From Alphaproteobacteria bacterium (lineage in GTDB: Bacteria; Pseudomonadota; Alphaproteobacteria; Sphingomonadales; Sphingomonadaceae): a stretch of DNA of 64,000 nucleotides. Every line of letters begins with the position of its first letter. Position 1 is the stretch's first letter. A program made the position numbers and the translations under genes. Where the stretch lies: contig JAHJIJ010000002.1 in the NCBI GenBank assembly GCA_018823325.1, forward strand, positions 1-64,000, given 5' to 3'. The notes beneath the pieces are model-generated. The model searched no databases and was not told the DNA's origin. It worked only from the letters and a program-made list of their open reading frames with translations. Below are positions 36,765-46,500 of this stretch, piece after piece.

Positions 36765-36790
36765 CGGGCTCCTGCGCAACCGGGAGCCCG
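36765..36790. terminator. Hairpin between convergent Yip1 and SDR genes
   Basis: CGGGCTCC (36765-36772) and GGAGCCCG (36783-36790) form an 8-bp stem with a ten-base loop in the 64-base gap between the two convergent stops. T-richness on either side is weak, so it is a likely bidirectional rather than strong terminator. Confidence 0.55.
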
Positions 36791-36796
36791 TTGGCG

Positions 36797-37462
36797 TTAC
36801 CAGTCGAGCTCTTCGCCGTCATAGGCCCAGAAGCGCCCTGAATTCTCCGTGCTGAGGCCATCCAGAACCCGGCGCAGCCCGGCTGCGCTGGTTTCGACGT
36901 CAAGGTCCGCGCCCGGTCCGCCCAGGTCCGTGCGTACCCAGCCGGGGTGAAGCGATGCAACAGCAATGCCCTCCCCTGCCAGATCGGTGGCAACGCATTG
37001 CGCGACCTTGTTCGCCGCAGCCTTGGACGCGCGATAGGCAATAAAACCCGATTGCGCCGAAGCCATGGAGCCCATGCGGCTAGACGTAATGGCGATCTTA
37101 GGGTGCGCCGCTCTGCGCAAATTGGGCAGCAGCGCCTGAATGACCCGTAGCGGACCCAGCACGTTCACGTCGAGCGTGTGGAGAAATCCGTCAAAGTCCA
37201 TGTCCGTGCTGCTCTGCCGCTCCGGGGAGATGACCCCCGCGTTCGCGACGAGCAGATCGACCGGCCTGTCCATCAGCCCCGCCGCGAACTTACGCACCGA
37301 TTCCGCGTCCGTGACATCCAGCGCCATGGTCGTTCCGAAGATCGGGTCGGCCCTGTCCGGCCCTCGCATCGCGCGGATCACTTCATGACCCTCATCGGCA
37401 TATTGACGTGCAAGTTCGAGGCCGATCCCCCGATTTGCGCCCGTAATCACGATGGTTGCCAT
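36797..37462 (-). CDS. SDR family NAD(P)-dependent oxidoreductase
   Basis: A 221-residue classical-type short-chain dehydrogenase. Cofactor motif TGANRGIG is at residues 7-14, the NAG motif near 74-76, and the catalytic Ser is near 127-128 with Tyr143 and Lys147 in YRASK. No C-terminal specificity clue identifies the substrate; the family resembles the C-factor-like SDRs. The ATG at 37462 follows AGGAG; TTG one codon upstream is less likely. It is 53 bases downstream of lolD. Confidence 0.9.
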   Translation of the reverse strand: MATIVITGANRGIGLELARQYADEGHEVIRAMRGPDRADPIFGTTMALDVTDAESVRKFAAGLMDRPVDLLVANAGVISPERQSSTDMDFDGFLHTLDVNVLGPLRVIQALLPNLRRAAHPKIAITSSRMGSMASAQSGFIAYRASKAAANKVAQCVATDLAGEGIAVASLHPGWVRTDLGGPGADLDVETSAAGLRRVLDGLSTENSGRFWAYDGEELDW

Positions 37463-37515
37463 CAAGATCTCCTGTCAGTCATCGCCGTTCAGCCTTGAAC
37501 CGCTGCCCTGACCGC

Positions 37516-38187
37516 TCAGTCGAGAAACCCGTCATGCAGCCGAACGATCCGGTCCATGCGCGCCGCCAGCCGCTCATTATGAGTCGCAATGACCGCAGCC
37601 GATCCCTGTTCCCGCACCAGGCGGATAAATTCGTCCAGCACGACATCGGCGGTGCGCTCGTCGAGATTGCCGGTCGGCTCATCTGCCAGCACCAGCGCGG
37701 GGCGGTTGGCAAGCGCACGGCCCACGGCGACGCGCTGCTGCTCACCGCCGGAAAGCTGGCTCGGCTTGTGTTCGAGCCGATGCCCCAAGCCAAGACTGCT
37801 CAGGAGACTCTCAGCGCGCGCCCGCGCTTCATCCTTCCCTTTGCCGAGGATGAGTTGCGGCAGGATCACATTCTCCACCGCGCTGAAATCGGGCAGCAGG
37901 TGGTGGAACTGGTAGACGAAGCCGAGCTTCTCCCGGCGTAGCGTCGTGCGGCCGTCATTATTCTCGCTCGCCACTTCCACGCCGCACAAGCGGATCGAGC
38001 CGCCAAAGCCACCCTCCAGCAGGCCAACCGCCTGCAACATGGTGGATTTGCCCGATCCCGACGGCCCCAGCAACGCCACGATCTCGCCGGCCTGGACAGT
38101 CAGGTCCACCCCGCGCAGCACGTCGATCTTTGCGCCGCCCTGCGTGAAGCTGCGTGAAAGACTGTGGACGGAAAGCACTTCACTCAT
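37516..38187 (-). CDS. lolD: Lipoprotein-releasing ABC transporter ATP-binding protein
   Basis: A 223-residue ABC ATPase: Walker [10 protein letters not shown] (41-49), signature [15 protein letters not shown], Walker [13 protein letters not shown] and the H-loop in [10 protein letters not shown]. The LolD subfamily is recognised from this signature set and from its position: its start overlaps the lolC/E permease stop by eight bases. The LolCDE complex releases outer-membrane lipoproteins from the inner membrane. A MacB-type role is the alternative, but the permease neighbour favours Lol. Confidence 0.9.
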   Translation of the reverse strand: MSEVLSVHSLSRSFTQGGAKIDVLRGVDLTVQAGEIVALLGPSGSGKSTMLQAVGLLEGGFGGSIRLCGVEVASENNDGRTTLRREKLGFVYQFHHLLPDFSAVENVILPQLILGKGKDEARARAESLLSSLGLGHRLEHKPSQLSGGEQQRVAVGRALANRPALVLADEPTGNLDERTADVVLDEFIRLVREQGSAAVIATHNERLAARMDRIVRLHDGFLD

Positions 38188-39430
38188 AGCGCAGCACCTG
38201 CACGGGATCGGTATTGGCGGCCTTGAAGGCGGGATAGAGCGTGGCAAGGAAGCTGAAGCCCACCGCCATCACGCAGATCGCCCCGATCTCGACCGGGTCG
38301 GGCTTGGATGGCAGGGACGTCAAAAAGCGGATCGACGGGTCCCAGAGCTGCTGGCCAGTCAGCATCTGCACCCCATCAACGATGCCTTGCCGGAAGAACA
38401 GGATGATCGAGCCCAGCACCAGGCCGGCGCCAGTGCCAAGTGTGCCGATCGTCACGCCCACGGTCACGAAAATGCGCAGCAGGCTGGACCTCGTCGCCCC
38501 CATGGTGCGCAGGATCGCGATGTCGCGCGTCTTCGCCCGCACCAGCATGATGAGTGAAGAGAGGATGTTGAACACCGCGACAAGGATGATCAGCGAGAGG
38601 ATCACGAAGGAAACAACCCGGTCCACCTGCAACGCCTCGAACAGGCTCGCGTTCATCTGCCGCCAGTCGATCACCTGCGCGCGCGTGGCCACTTGCTCCG
38701 TCAGCGGTGCCAGAATCTCGCCGACACGGTCCGGATCTTCCGTCTGCACCTCGACCATGCCGACCTTGTCGCCCATCAGCAGGAGCAGTTGCGCATCCTG
38801 CATCGGCATGATCACGAAGGCCTTGTCGTAGTCATAGATGCCGATCTCGAAGATCGCGCCGATCTCATAGGGCAGTTGTCGCGGCACCGTGCCGAAGGGC
38901 GTCGCGCGGCCGGCGGGATTGATGACGCTGATCGACTGGCCGACGCGCACCCCGAGCGATTCGGCGAGGCGCGAGCCGATCGCAACCTTGCCGCTTCCGG
39001 CGCGAACGTCGTTCAACGATCCCGCGAGCACCTTGGTGGAGAGCGAAGGATTGTCGTGGATATCGGGCTCGGTCATGCCGCGAATCAGCGCTGCTTCCAC
39101 GCGGCCATTAAACGTTGCCAGCAGCGGCTGCTCAATGAGCGGCGTCGCGCTGATCACGCCGGGCGTCGCGCGCGCCTGACGAGCAATCTCCTCCCAATTG
39201 TCGAGCCGCCCACCATAGCCCTGCACGACGGCATGGCCATTAAGTCCCACGATCTTGTCGAACAGCTCCGCACGAAAGCCGTTCATCACGCTCATCACCA
39301 CGATCAGTGCGCCGACGCCCAGCATCACGGCGACGAGGCTAATGGACGCAACGAGGAAGATGAAGCCTTCCCCCTTGCCAGGCAGCAGGTAGCGCCGGGC
39401 AATCATTCGTTCGTAGCGATTGAGGATCAT
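38180..39430 (-). CDS. lolC: Lipoprotein-releasing ABC transporter permease (LolC/LolE family)
   Basis: A 416-residue permease with the four-helix FtsX/MacB-type layout: a first helix ([20 protein letters not shown]), a large periplasmic domain, then three C-terminal helices ending in the [21 protein letters not shown] tail typical of Lol permeases. Only one permease gene is present, as is usual in alphaproteobacteria with a single LolF-like protein. The start at 39430 has no good ribosome-binding site; 39406 is an alternative ATG. It is coupled to lolD. Confidence 0.88.
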   Translation of the reverse strand: MILNRYERMIARRYLLPGKGEGFIFLVASISLVAVMLGVGALIVVMSVMNGFRAELFDKIVGLNGHAVVQGYGGRLDNWEEIARQARATPGVISATPLIEQPLLATFNGRVEAALIRGMTEPDIHDNPSLSTKVLAGSLNDVRAGSGKVAIGSRLAESLGVRVGQSISVINPAGRATPFGTVPRQLPYEIGAIFEIGIYDYDKAFVIMPMQDAQLLLLMGDKVGMVEVQTEDPDRVGEILAPLTEQVATRAQVIDWRQMNASLFEALQVDRVVSFVILSLIILVAVFNILSSLIMLVRAKTRDIAILRTMGATRSSLLRIFVTVGVTIGTLGTGAGLVLGSIILFFRQGIVDGVQMLTGQQLWDPSIRFLTSLPSKPDPVEIGAICVMAVGFSFLATLYPAFKAANTDPVQVLRYE

Positions 39431-40035
39431 GGCAGGGGGCGACGGCCTTGGGAGGGGGGACAGCGCACCTCTATGGTGCAGGGCTCCCAGTGGCAAGGGC
39501 CAGCGACTCCCTGGACTCCGGGCAGCGCTGTTGCGGATATAGCACAGCTTCGCGAGCAATTTCCCGTACGCGCTACTTGGCTGATGACAGAGCCGGTCCG
39601 CTCACTTAGCGTCAGCAGCGAAACACAGGCAATCATAGCAGGCCGTGGTTCAGGGAAGTCGCATCCCGCCTGACTCGCTTGAGGGGGCCGGTCAGGTGAG
39701 CGGAAGCGACAACCAAGGGGGAGACGATTTATCGTCCACGGGCGCCTGGATCGGCAACGATCTGGGCGCTTAGTGTTTGGGGGTAGCTTATCTGCCCTCT
39801 CTAACGCCGGCCATGTTACGCCGGTATGACTCCAGTGCGATATTCGGCGGAGAAACGGGTTGCCGCCGGGGGTAACGCCCGATCGCCATTCCTGCAAATT
39901 TCCCCCTTGAAACAGCTTTTTCGCCTCATATCTCTGGCCTGTCCGATCGCCACTCATGGGATCGGATGATGCACCGGGCGCCGACAATCGGGTCCGGCAT
40001 CGCAGTTCAAACACGCTCCAATGGAGGATTTGATT
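39431..40035. other. 605-base gap between lolC and hsp20
   Basis: No gene is supported here. The right half carries an RpoH-type promoter for hsp20 (39907-39932). The left half should hold the lolC promoter. I see no tRNA, repeat or conserved small RNA. In many relatives proS lies beside lolC; it is not present here. The base composition is less GC-rich around 39760-39930. Confidence 0.6.
39907..39932 (+). promoter_or_regulatory. Heat-shock (RpoH) promoter of hsp20
   Basis: CTTGAAA begins at 39907 and CATAT lies at 39928-39932, giving CTTG-N17-CATAT. This matches the alphaproteobacterial sigma-32 consensus with one substitution, 104 bases upstream of the hsp20 start. Confidence 0.65.
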
Positions 40036-40503
40036 ATGCGTGGCTTTGATTTGACTCCCTATCGCCGTTCCACTGTAGGCTTCGATCGCCTGTTCGACCT
40101 GATCGAGAACAGTGCCCGCCTTCAGCAGACGGACAATTATCCGCCGTACAACATCGAGCGCCTCGACGAGGACCGCTACCGGGTGACCGTGGCCGTCGCT
40201 GGCTTCAAGGCGGATGAGATCGACATTACGGCGCAGCAGAACCTGCTCCAGATCACTGGCCGCAAGGCCGAGGTCGCGGAGGACGAGCGCGCCAATTATC
40301 TTCATCTCGGCATTGCCAACCGCAGCTTCGAGCGCCGGTTCGAGCTTGCCGACTTCGTGCGCGTCGAGCGCGCCGACCTTGCCGACGGGCTCCTGACCGT
40401 GGAGCTTGTGCGGGAAGTGCCGGACGCGATGAAGCCGCGCAAGATCGCCATCAACGGCAAGGGCGAGGTCATCGACCTCTCAAGCGACAAGAACGCCGCC
40501 TGA
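40036..40503 (+). CDS. Hsp20/alpha-crystallin small heat-shock protein
   Basis: A 155-residue small heat-shock protein of the IbpA type. It opens with MRGFDLTPYRRSTVGFDRLFDL, a typical N-terminal arm, then an alpha-crystallin domain (YNIERLDEDRYRVTVAVAGF to DLADGLLTVELVREVP) and a short tail. It holds unfolding proteins for DnaK/ClpB. The ATG at 40036 has GGAGG eight bases upstream. An RpoH promoter precedes it and a strong terminator follows, so it is monocistronic. Confidence 0.95.
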   Translation: MRGFDLTPYRRSTVGFDRLFDLIENSARLQQTDNYPPYNIERLDEDRYRVTVAVAGFKADEIDITAQQNLLQITGRKAEVAEDERANYLHLGIANRSFERRFELADFVRVERADLADGLLTVELVREVPDAMKPRKIAINGKGEVIDLSSDKNAA

Positions 40504-40538
40504 TCCGTTCAACCAGTCTCTCACCAGTCGGAGAGATG

Positions 40539-40570
40539 AGCGCCCGGGGAGACCCGGGCGCTTTAATTTT
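40539..40570 (+). terminator. Intrinsic terminator of hsp20
   Basis: AGCGCCCGGG and CCCGGGCGCT form a perfect 10-bp stem with a GAGA tetraloop, followed by TTAATTTT. It starts 36 bases after the hsp20 stop. Confidence 0.92.
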
Positions 40571-40633
40571 GGGGATTGGATATTCAGCGCGCTTGCCCTC
40601 CACTGCATCAGATACCCAACACTGCCTCCCAAT

Positions 40634-40723
40634 CCGTTCGCCCTGAGCTTGTCGAAGGGCTGTTCTTTTCTTTGGATCGGTGAAAAGAGCAGTGCGGCCC
40701 TTCGACAAGCTCAGGGCGAACGG
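40634..40723. repeat. REP-like palindrome, copy 2, with perfect arms
   Basis: Two exact reverse-complementary 26-base arms, left starting CCGTTCGCCCTGAGCTTGTC and right ending GCTCAGGGCGAACGG, are separated by 38 bases. It belongs to the same family as 18126-18211 but is intact. It lies between hsp20 and argJ. These sequences recur in sphingomonad genomes and may act as transcription stops or REP-type repeats. Confidence 0.85.
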
Positions 40724-40797
40724 AAATAAGAAACCCAGGGCGCTTCAACCGCATCACAATGATTGGCCCCCGCGCGATCTTGCGCTAATCGCGCGCC

Positions 40798-42021
40798 ATG
40801 ATCGATCGTTCGCCCCTCGCCCGCCCCTTCCCCGCCCTGCCGGACATTGCCGGTGTCACGCCGCGCGTGGCACGAGCGCGCTACAAGGAGTGGGATCGCT
40901 GCGACCTCACTTATGTCGAGCTTGCCGAGGGCACGGCCGTCGCCGGCGTGTTCACCCGCAATGTCTGCTGCTCGACGGAAGTCGAATTGGGCCGGGATAG
41001 CGCGGCGCTCGGCAAGGCGCGCGCGCTGGTCGTCAATGCCGGCAACAGCAATGCCTTCACTGGCTTCCGGGGCCGCGAGGCCGTGGACCAGATCCGCGAT
41101 CAGGTCGCCGCGCATCTGGGCTGCTCGGCCAGCGACGTGTTCGTGAGCTCCACCGGTGTGATCGGCGTACCGCTGCCCCGTGACAAGGCTCGCGAGGGCG
41201 TCGCGGCGGCGCTCACCGCCGCGCCCTGCAGCTGGGAGCAGGTCGCCGAAACCATCGGCACGACCGACACCTTCGCCAAGGGTGCCACCGCCAGCGCCGT
41301 CATCGGCGACAAGACCGTGCGCCTCTCTGGCGTCATCAAGGGCTCGGGCATGATCGCGCCGGACATGGCGACCATGCTTGGCTATATCTTCACCGATGCC
41401 GCCATCGAGCCCGCCCTGCTCCAGCAGATGCTGAGCGCGGCCAACAAACGCAGCTTCTCGTGCATCACCGTGGATGGCGACACCTCGACCAGCGACACGG
41501 TGCTGCTCTTCGCCACCGGCAAGGCCGGCAACCCGCCGCTCGCCAGCATGGACGATCCGGGCGCCGACGCTTTCCAGGCCGCGCTGGAAGATGTCTGCAC
41601 CCAGCTTGCCCATCTCGTCGTGCGCGATGGCGAGGGGGCGCAGAAGTTCATCGAGATCGAAGTGACCGGCGCGGTGAGCGACGAGAGTGCCCGCCGCATC
41701 GGTCTTTCCATCGCCAATTCGCCGCTGGTGAAGACTGCGATTGCCGGCGAGGATGCCAATTGGGGCCGCGTCGTGATGGCGGTTGGCAAGGCCGGCGAGC
41801 CGGCGGACCGTGACAAGCTCGCCATTCGCTTTGCCGACAAATGGGTCGCGCAAGCCGGCCTGGCCGTGGACAGCTATGACGAAGCACCCGTGGCCGCCCA
41901 CCTCAAGGGGCAGGACATCCGTATGGGTGTCGACCTCGGGCTGGGTGACGGTCGAGCCACAGTGTGGACCTGCGATCTCACCCATGGCTACATCTCGATC
42001 AACGCCGATTACCGGAGCTAA
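40798..42021 (+). CDS. argJ: Bifunctional ornithine acetyltransferase / N-acetylglutamate synthase
   Basis: A 407-residue ArgJ precursor. It moves the acetyl group from N-acetylornithine to glutamate and can also make N-acetylglutamate from acetyl-CoA in arginine synthesis. The autoproteolysis site is in PDMATMLGYIFTDA, where cleavage before the Thr gives alpha and beta chains; GVFTRN and STGVIGVPLP are other family motifs. Whether it is mono- or bifunctional cannot be read from sequence. The next gene starts six bases after its stop, so they are co-transcribed. Confidence 0.95.
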   Translation: MIDRSPLARPFPALPDIAGVTPRVARARYKEWDRCDLTYVELAEGTAVAGVFTRNVCCSTEVELGRDSAALGKARALVVNAGNSNAFTGFRGREAVDQIRDQVAAHLGCSASDVFVSSTGVIGVPLPRDKAREGVAAALTAAPCSWEQVAETIGTTDTFAKGATASAVIGDKTVRLSGVIKGSGMIAPDMATMLGYIFTDAAIEPALLQQMLSAANKRSFSCITVDGDTSTSDTVLLFATGKAGNPPLASMDDPGADAFQAALEDVCTQLAHLVVRDGEGAQKFIEIEVTGAVSDESARRIGLSIANSPLVKTAIAGEDANWGRVVMAVGKAGEPADRDKLAIRFADKWVAQAGLAVDSYDEAPVAAHLKGQDIRMGVDLGLGDGRATVWTCDLTHGYISINADYRS

Positions 42022-42026
42022 AGCCC

Positions 42027-42824
42027 ATGCACAGCCTGAGCGCCGCCGTCGGCACCCTCATGCGCGAGGTCGCCCGCGATGTCGTGCTGCCGCGCTACCA
42101 GAATCTGGCGGGCCACGAGGTTGAGGAGAAGACCGTCGGCGAATTGGTCACGATTGCCGACCGCGAGGCGGAGCTGCGCCTGAACGACGGGCTGAGCCGC
42201 ATCCTGCCCGATGCCGGGCTGGTCGGGGAAGAGGCCTGCGCCGCCGATCCCTCGCTGACCGAAAAGCTCGAAACCGGTCTTAACTGGGTGATCGATCCTA
42301 TTGATGGGACAGGCAATTTTGCTGCCGGCAAGCCGCCCTTCGCAATCATGGTTGCGCTCGCTGATGCCGGTATCATGCAGGCAAGCTGGATTCTTGATCC
42401 GCTCACCGGCCGCCTGTGCGAGGCCGCTTTGGGCAGGGGTGCATGGATCGACGGCGAACCAGTCAAGGCGCGTGAGAGCGGCGCGAACATCCCCATTGCC
42501 GGCCTCTCGGTGCTGTTCCTCGATCCCGCCGACCGGCAAGCGATGATCGACCGCGTCGAGGGCAAGTTCGAGGTCGCGGATATTCCGCGCTGCGCCGGTG
42601 AGCAATATCCGCGCATCGTGCTCGGCGTGCACGATCTCGCCGCCTTCGAGCGCACCCTGCCCTGGGATCACGCGCCTGGCGCGCTGTTCGTGAATGAAGC
42701 CGGCGGCCATGTCGCCCGCCCGGACGGCTCCCCCTATCGCCTCGCTGCCGACCCCGGACGCGGCCTTCTCGCGGCGGCTTCACCGGCACTATGGGAGCGG
42801 GCAGCGGGCATTCTCTACGGCTGA
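42027..42824 (+). CDS. Inositol monophosphatase family phosphatase
   Basis: A 265-residue Mg2+-dependent phosphatase. The first metal motif is in LVGEEA, the core motif WVIDPIDGTGNF binds metals and phosphate, and LPWDHAPGALFVNEAGG is the C-terminal family signature. Substrates across the family include inositol phosphate, histidinol phosphate (HisN) and fructose bisphosphate. Position next to argJ could hint at an amino-acid role such as histidinol-phosphatase, but that is inference. The start is six bases after argJ. Confidence 0.9.
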   Translation: MHSLSAAVGTLMREVARDVVLPRYQNLAGHEVEEKTVGELVTIADREAELRLNDGLSRILPDAGLVGEEACAADPSLTEKLETGLNWVIDPIDGTGNFAAGKPPFAIMVALADAGIMQASWILDPLTGRLCEAALGRGAWIDGEPVKARESGANIPIAGLSVLFLDPADRQAMIDRVEGKFEVADIPRCAGEQYPRIVLGVHDLAAFERTLPWDHAPGALFVNEAGGHVARPDGSPYRLAADPGRGLLAAASPALWERAAGILYG

Positions 42825-43170
42825 GCGCTTCGGCAATCTGGCCTCTCGCCCTCGCCCTCGCGCTTGTTCCGTGGTCCCGGCGCAGCACTGTCCTACACCC
42901 GGCCCGTCATGCGATGGTATTTCAGGCGGCAAACCGCCCGGCTCTGTCTCCTCGTCAAAATCGCTATCCACACCACCGGGGCGCTCGCGCCTCGGGCCGG
43001 ACTTTTGCGTTAATCACCATGGCGCATATGCGTGATGTTAGAGAAGTTCCAACCTGAAAAGCTCGGTTTTCCACGCTTCTCCAGCTAGCGGAAAATCATG
43101 CGATCTGCCCCAGGAATACAAAAAAGGGCGCCAGAAGCGCCCTTTCGTGTCCAAATGGTTCGGAAAACGC
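42825..43170. other. 346-base convergent gap between the phosphatase gene and trxA
   Basis: No gene is supported. It contains the trxA terminator at its right end (43123-43145) and a short GGCGG-CAAA-CCGCC hairpin near 42930. The rest, including an AT-richer stretch around 43010-43120, shows nothing I can name. Confidence 0.6.
43123..43145 (-). terminator. Intrinsic terminator of trxA operon
   Basis: AAAGGGCGC and GCGCCCTTT form a perfect 9-bp stem with a CAGAA loop. Read on the minus strand it ends in TTTTTT, 26 bases after the trxA stop. Confidence 0.92.
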
Positions 43171-43491
43171 TCAGAGCTCGCCTTCAAGCCAGCCCTTGAG
43201 CGCACTCTTGGGCGCTGCGCCGACCTTGGTTGCGGCCGGAGCACCGTTCTTGAACAGGATCATGGTCGGGATACCACGCACGCCGTAGCGAGTCGGAGCA
43301 TCGGGATGATCGTCAATGTTGAGCTTGGCGATCGTCACCTTGTCGCCCAGCTCCTCGCTGATTTCTTCCAGCGCCGGGCCGATCATCTTGCAGGGGCCGC
43401 ACCATTCGGCCCAGAAATCGACCAGAACGGGCTTGTCGGAGGAAATCACGTCCTCATGGAAACTGGCGTCGGAAATTGCCTTGGTGGCCAT
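43171..43491 (-). CDS. trxA: Thioredoxin
   Basis: A 106-residue thioredoxin with the redox motif WCGPC (Cys31 and Cys34), FWAEWCGPCKMIGP and the cis-proline segment RGIPTMILF. It reduces disulphides in cytoplasmic proteins using NADPH via thioredoxin reductase. It follows addA by 29 bases and closes the leftward divL-to-addA run, with an intrinsic terminator just downstream. Confidence 0.97.
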   Translation of the reverse strand: MATKAISDASFHEDVISSDKPVLVDFWAEWCGPCKMIGPALEEISEELGDKVTIAKLNIDDHPDAPTRYGVRGIPTMILFKNGAPAATKVGAAPKSALKGWLEGEL

Positions 43492-43520
43492 CGTCGAAAC
43501 TCCTTCTATCGGGAACCTAT

Positions 43521-46500
43521 CTAGGTCGCTGCGGCATCCGCCTCAAGGCCACTGTGTCCCAACTTGTCCTGCGCGCCTTCAAAGCCCGGCTTGTGCGCGG
43601 CGATGAGCGCCGGCGGCAAATCGATAAGGCGCGGCGCGGCGGTGTAAAGCAGGCTCACCCGCTGCGGACGATCGGGGAAGATTTCCGCCAGCGCCGCCGC
43701 ATAGGCTGCCATCTGGCGGATATGCGCGCGCGGCAGATCGTCGGCACTTTTCGGCACCTGCCGCCCCGTCTTGAAATCGACGATATGCACGAGGTCATCC
43801 GTCACCAGCAGCCGGTCGACCGTTCCGGCGATTACCTGCCCCGCTACCACGGCTGCAATCGGCGCCTCGGCCAGCGCTTGCGGGCCGAACAGTGCCGCAT
43901 GGGCCGGATCGTCGAGCACGGCAAGGACGTGCGCGATCAGCCTGGCTCGCGCCGTCGCATCGCTCACCCCGGCCCGCTCCAGCCAGCGCTCGGCGGCTGC
44001 TGCGCGCTCTGGCGTCGCGACGTCGGGCAGCCGCTCGAACAGGGCGTGGAGCAATCGGCCCCGCTCGGCTGCCGCCCGCATCGCGGCATCCGGCGGCGGA
44101 TCGGGCACATCGTCCTCAATCGAGGCGGAGGGCGCCAGCGGGCGCGGCGGCCGGGCCTCGACCGGCGCGGACGCGCGCAGCCAGTCTGGCAGGGCAGCGC
44201 CCGTCTCGGGCGCGTCGCTCGCGGCGATCCGCTTCGGCTTGGCTGACGGCAGACCCGCCGGGCCGCCCCAGCGCAGCCCCTGCCCCCAGTCACGCAGCTC
44301 CGCCGGCGCGGCGCCCAGCGCGCGCATGGCCAGATCGACCGCCTGATACCAGCTTCCCTGTGGCGGCACCCCCTTGGCGCGACTGCCGAGCGATCCGGTG
44401 ACGATAAGCCGCTCCTCGGCGCGCGTCAGCCCCACATAGAGCAGCCGCCAGTGCTCCTCCATGTCCAGCCGCTCGGCCGCCCGCATGGCCGACTCGATTG
44501 CCGGCGCGGACTCGCCCTTGCTGGGGCGGATGAGCGGCAGGCTCGCTTTATCGTTGACCGGCAGCTTCACGGCATCGGCGCGGGGCCGCTGGCTCGGATC
44601 GAAGGCCGCGTCGGCGAGAATGACGATGGGCGCTTCCAGCCCCTTGGCGCCATGGACCGTCATCACGCGCACCATGTCTCCGCCCTCGCCCAGCTCGCGC
44701 TTGATGTCGGCATCGCCCCGATCGAACCAGTCGATGAAGCGCTGGAGGGAAGGATGATCGTCCGCCTCGAAGCCGAGCGCGGCATTGAGCAGTTCGTCAA
44801 TGGCGTCGCGCGCTTCCTCGCCAAGCCGCGCGATCAGCTTGCGCCGCCCGTCCATCGGCCCGGAGAGGATCGCCTCGAGATAGCGATAAGGGGTCGTGAA
44901 GTCCGCCTGCCCGAGCAGCGCGCGCAGCGGCGCCTGAAGGTCCGGCGCCAGGGTGGCGCGGACATGGCTCCACAGCGATCCCTCGCGCGGCACCGCGCGA
45001 GCCAACAACTCGTCCTGCGTCCATCCGATCAGCGGCGAGACCAGCAGGTTTGCGAGATTGAGATCGTCCTCCGGCTGCACGGCAAAGCGTAGCGCGGCAA
45101 GCAGATCGCGCACGGCGAGCGGCGCCTGCAGCCGCAGCCGGTCCACTCCGGCCACCGGCACCCCCGCCTCGTAAAGCCGGGCGACGATGAGCCGCGAGAG
45201 CGCGCTGCGGCTGCGCAGCAGGATCAGCACATCGCCCGCACGCGCCGGGCGGCCTTGGGTGGCCAGCGGCGTGCCGATCATGCCCTTCACCAGCCGGGCG
45301 ATCTTCTCGGCATGGCGCCGCTGGTGGTCGGCCAGCCAGTCCTCCTCGCCTTCGCCGGGGCTCTCGTCCGCCTCGCTCTCCTCATCACCCTCGACGGGAA
45401 TCAGCGAGGTCGGCAGCAGCAGCAGCACTTCGCCCGGATGCTGGCGGGCGGCGTGATGCCGGGCGGAGGGCGCGTCCAGCCCAAGCTGGTTGTGCCCGAC
45501 CTGATCCAGCACCGCGTCCACCACCTCCAGCACGGCGGGCATGGAGCGGAAGCTGCGCGCCAGCGGCAGCTCGGCGAAAGGATGGCCCACACGCTCGGTC
45601 GCCTCGCGGAAGCGGTGCAGCGCGCTGGTGAAGGCTTCCGGGCTCGTGCCCTGAAAGCCGAAGATCGCCTGCTTGGTGTCGCCCACCACAAAGAGCGTGC
45701 GCAGCCGCGCCTGCTCGTCCGGCTCCACCTCCAGAAATTCCTCGACGATGGACCAGACGATGTCCCACTGCGCGTCGTTGGTGTCCTGGGCTTCATCGAC
45801 CAGAATATGGTCGACCTGCTGATCGAGCTTGTAGCGGATCCAGTCCGCCATGCCCGGCCGGGTGAGCAGGTCGCTCGCCCGCCCGATCAGATCGTCGAAA
45901 TCGACCGCCCCGGCCTGACGCTTGGCCTTGGCATAAGCGCGCGCATAAGCACGGCCCGCCGCCAGCCCCAGCGCTGCCGTGCGTGCGAAGGCGACCTGCT
46001 TGCGCAGATCGAGCAGCGCCTTGATCGCCGCGCCGCATTCGCTGGCCAGCGCGACATAATCTGGCGCGAGCGCCAGCAGCTTGTCCTTGTCGCGGTTCTT
46101 CACCTCGCCCTTCTGCGTCATCAGCGCGGCAAGCAGGTCCTCGAGCGCCTCGACCCGCGCGGACTCGCCGCCGGCCAGCCAGGCCGCGATCAGATCGGCG
46201 CTGGCAAGGCCGGACTTGGCGCCCCAGCCCGCATTGGCGCTGGCCACGGCTTGCAAGGACCGGATCGGAAACACGGTGTCGGCGCACCGCTCGGTCAGAT
46301 GCACCTCGATGTCCCCGCCCGGCAGGTCGAGGAACTCCAGCAGCGCCGCTTCGAGATCGTCGGGCAGCACCTCGAGCGCCTGCGCCGCCGGGACGCAACG
46401 CGCCAGATAGGCCTGCGTGCCTTCCTCCCCGAGCCGCAGCGCGAGCATCTCCAGGGCCTTGAGCACCGTTTCGTCCTGCGCGTGCCCGGCCTCCTCGATC

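Noticed and set aside
39427-40305. Minus-strand open frame across the lolC-hsp20 gap
   Set aside because: It overlaps hsp20 and its promoter antisense; protein-like features are absent.
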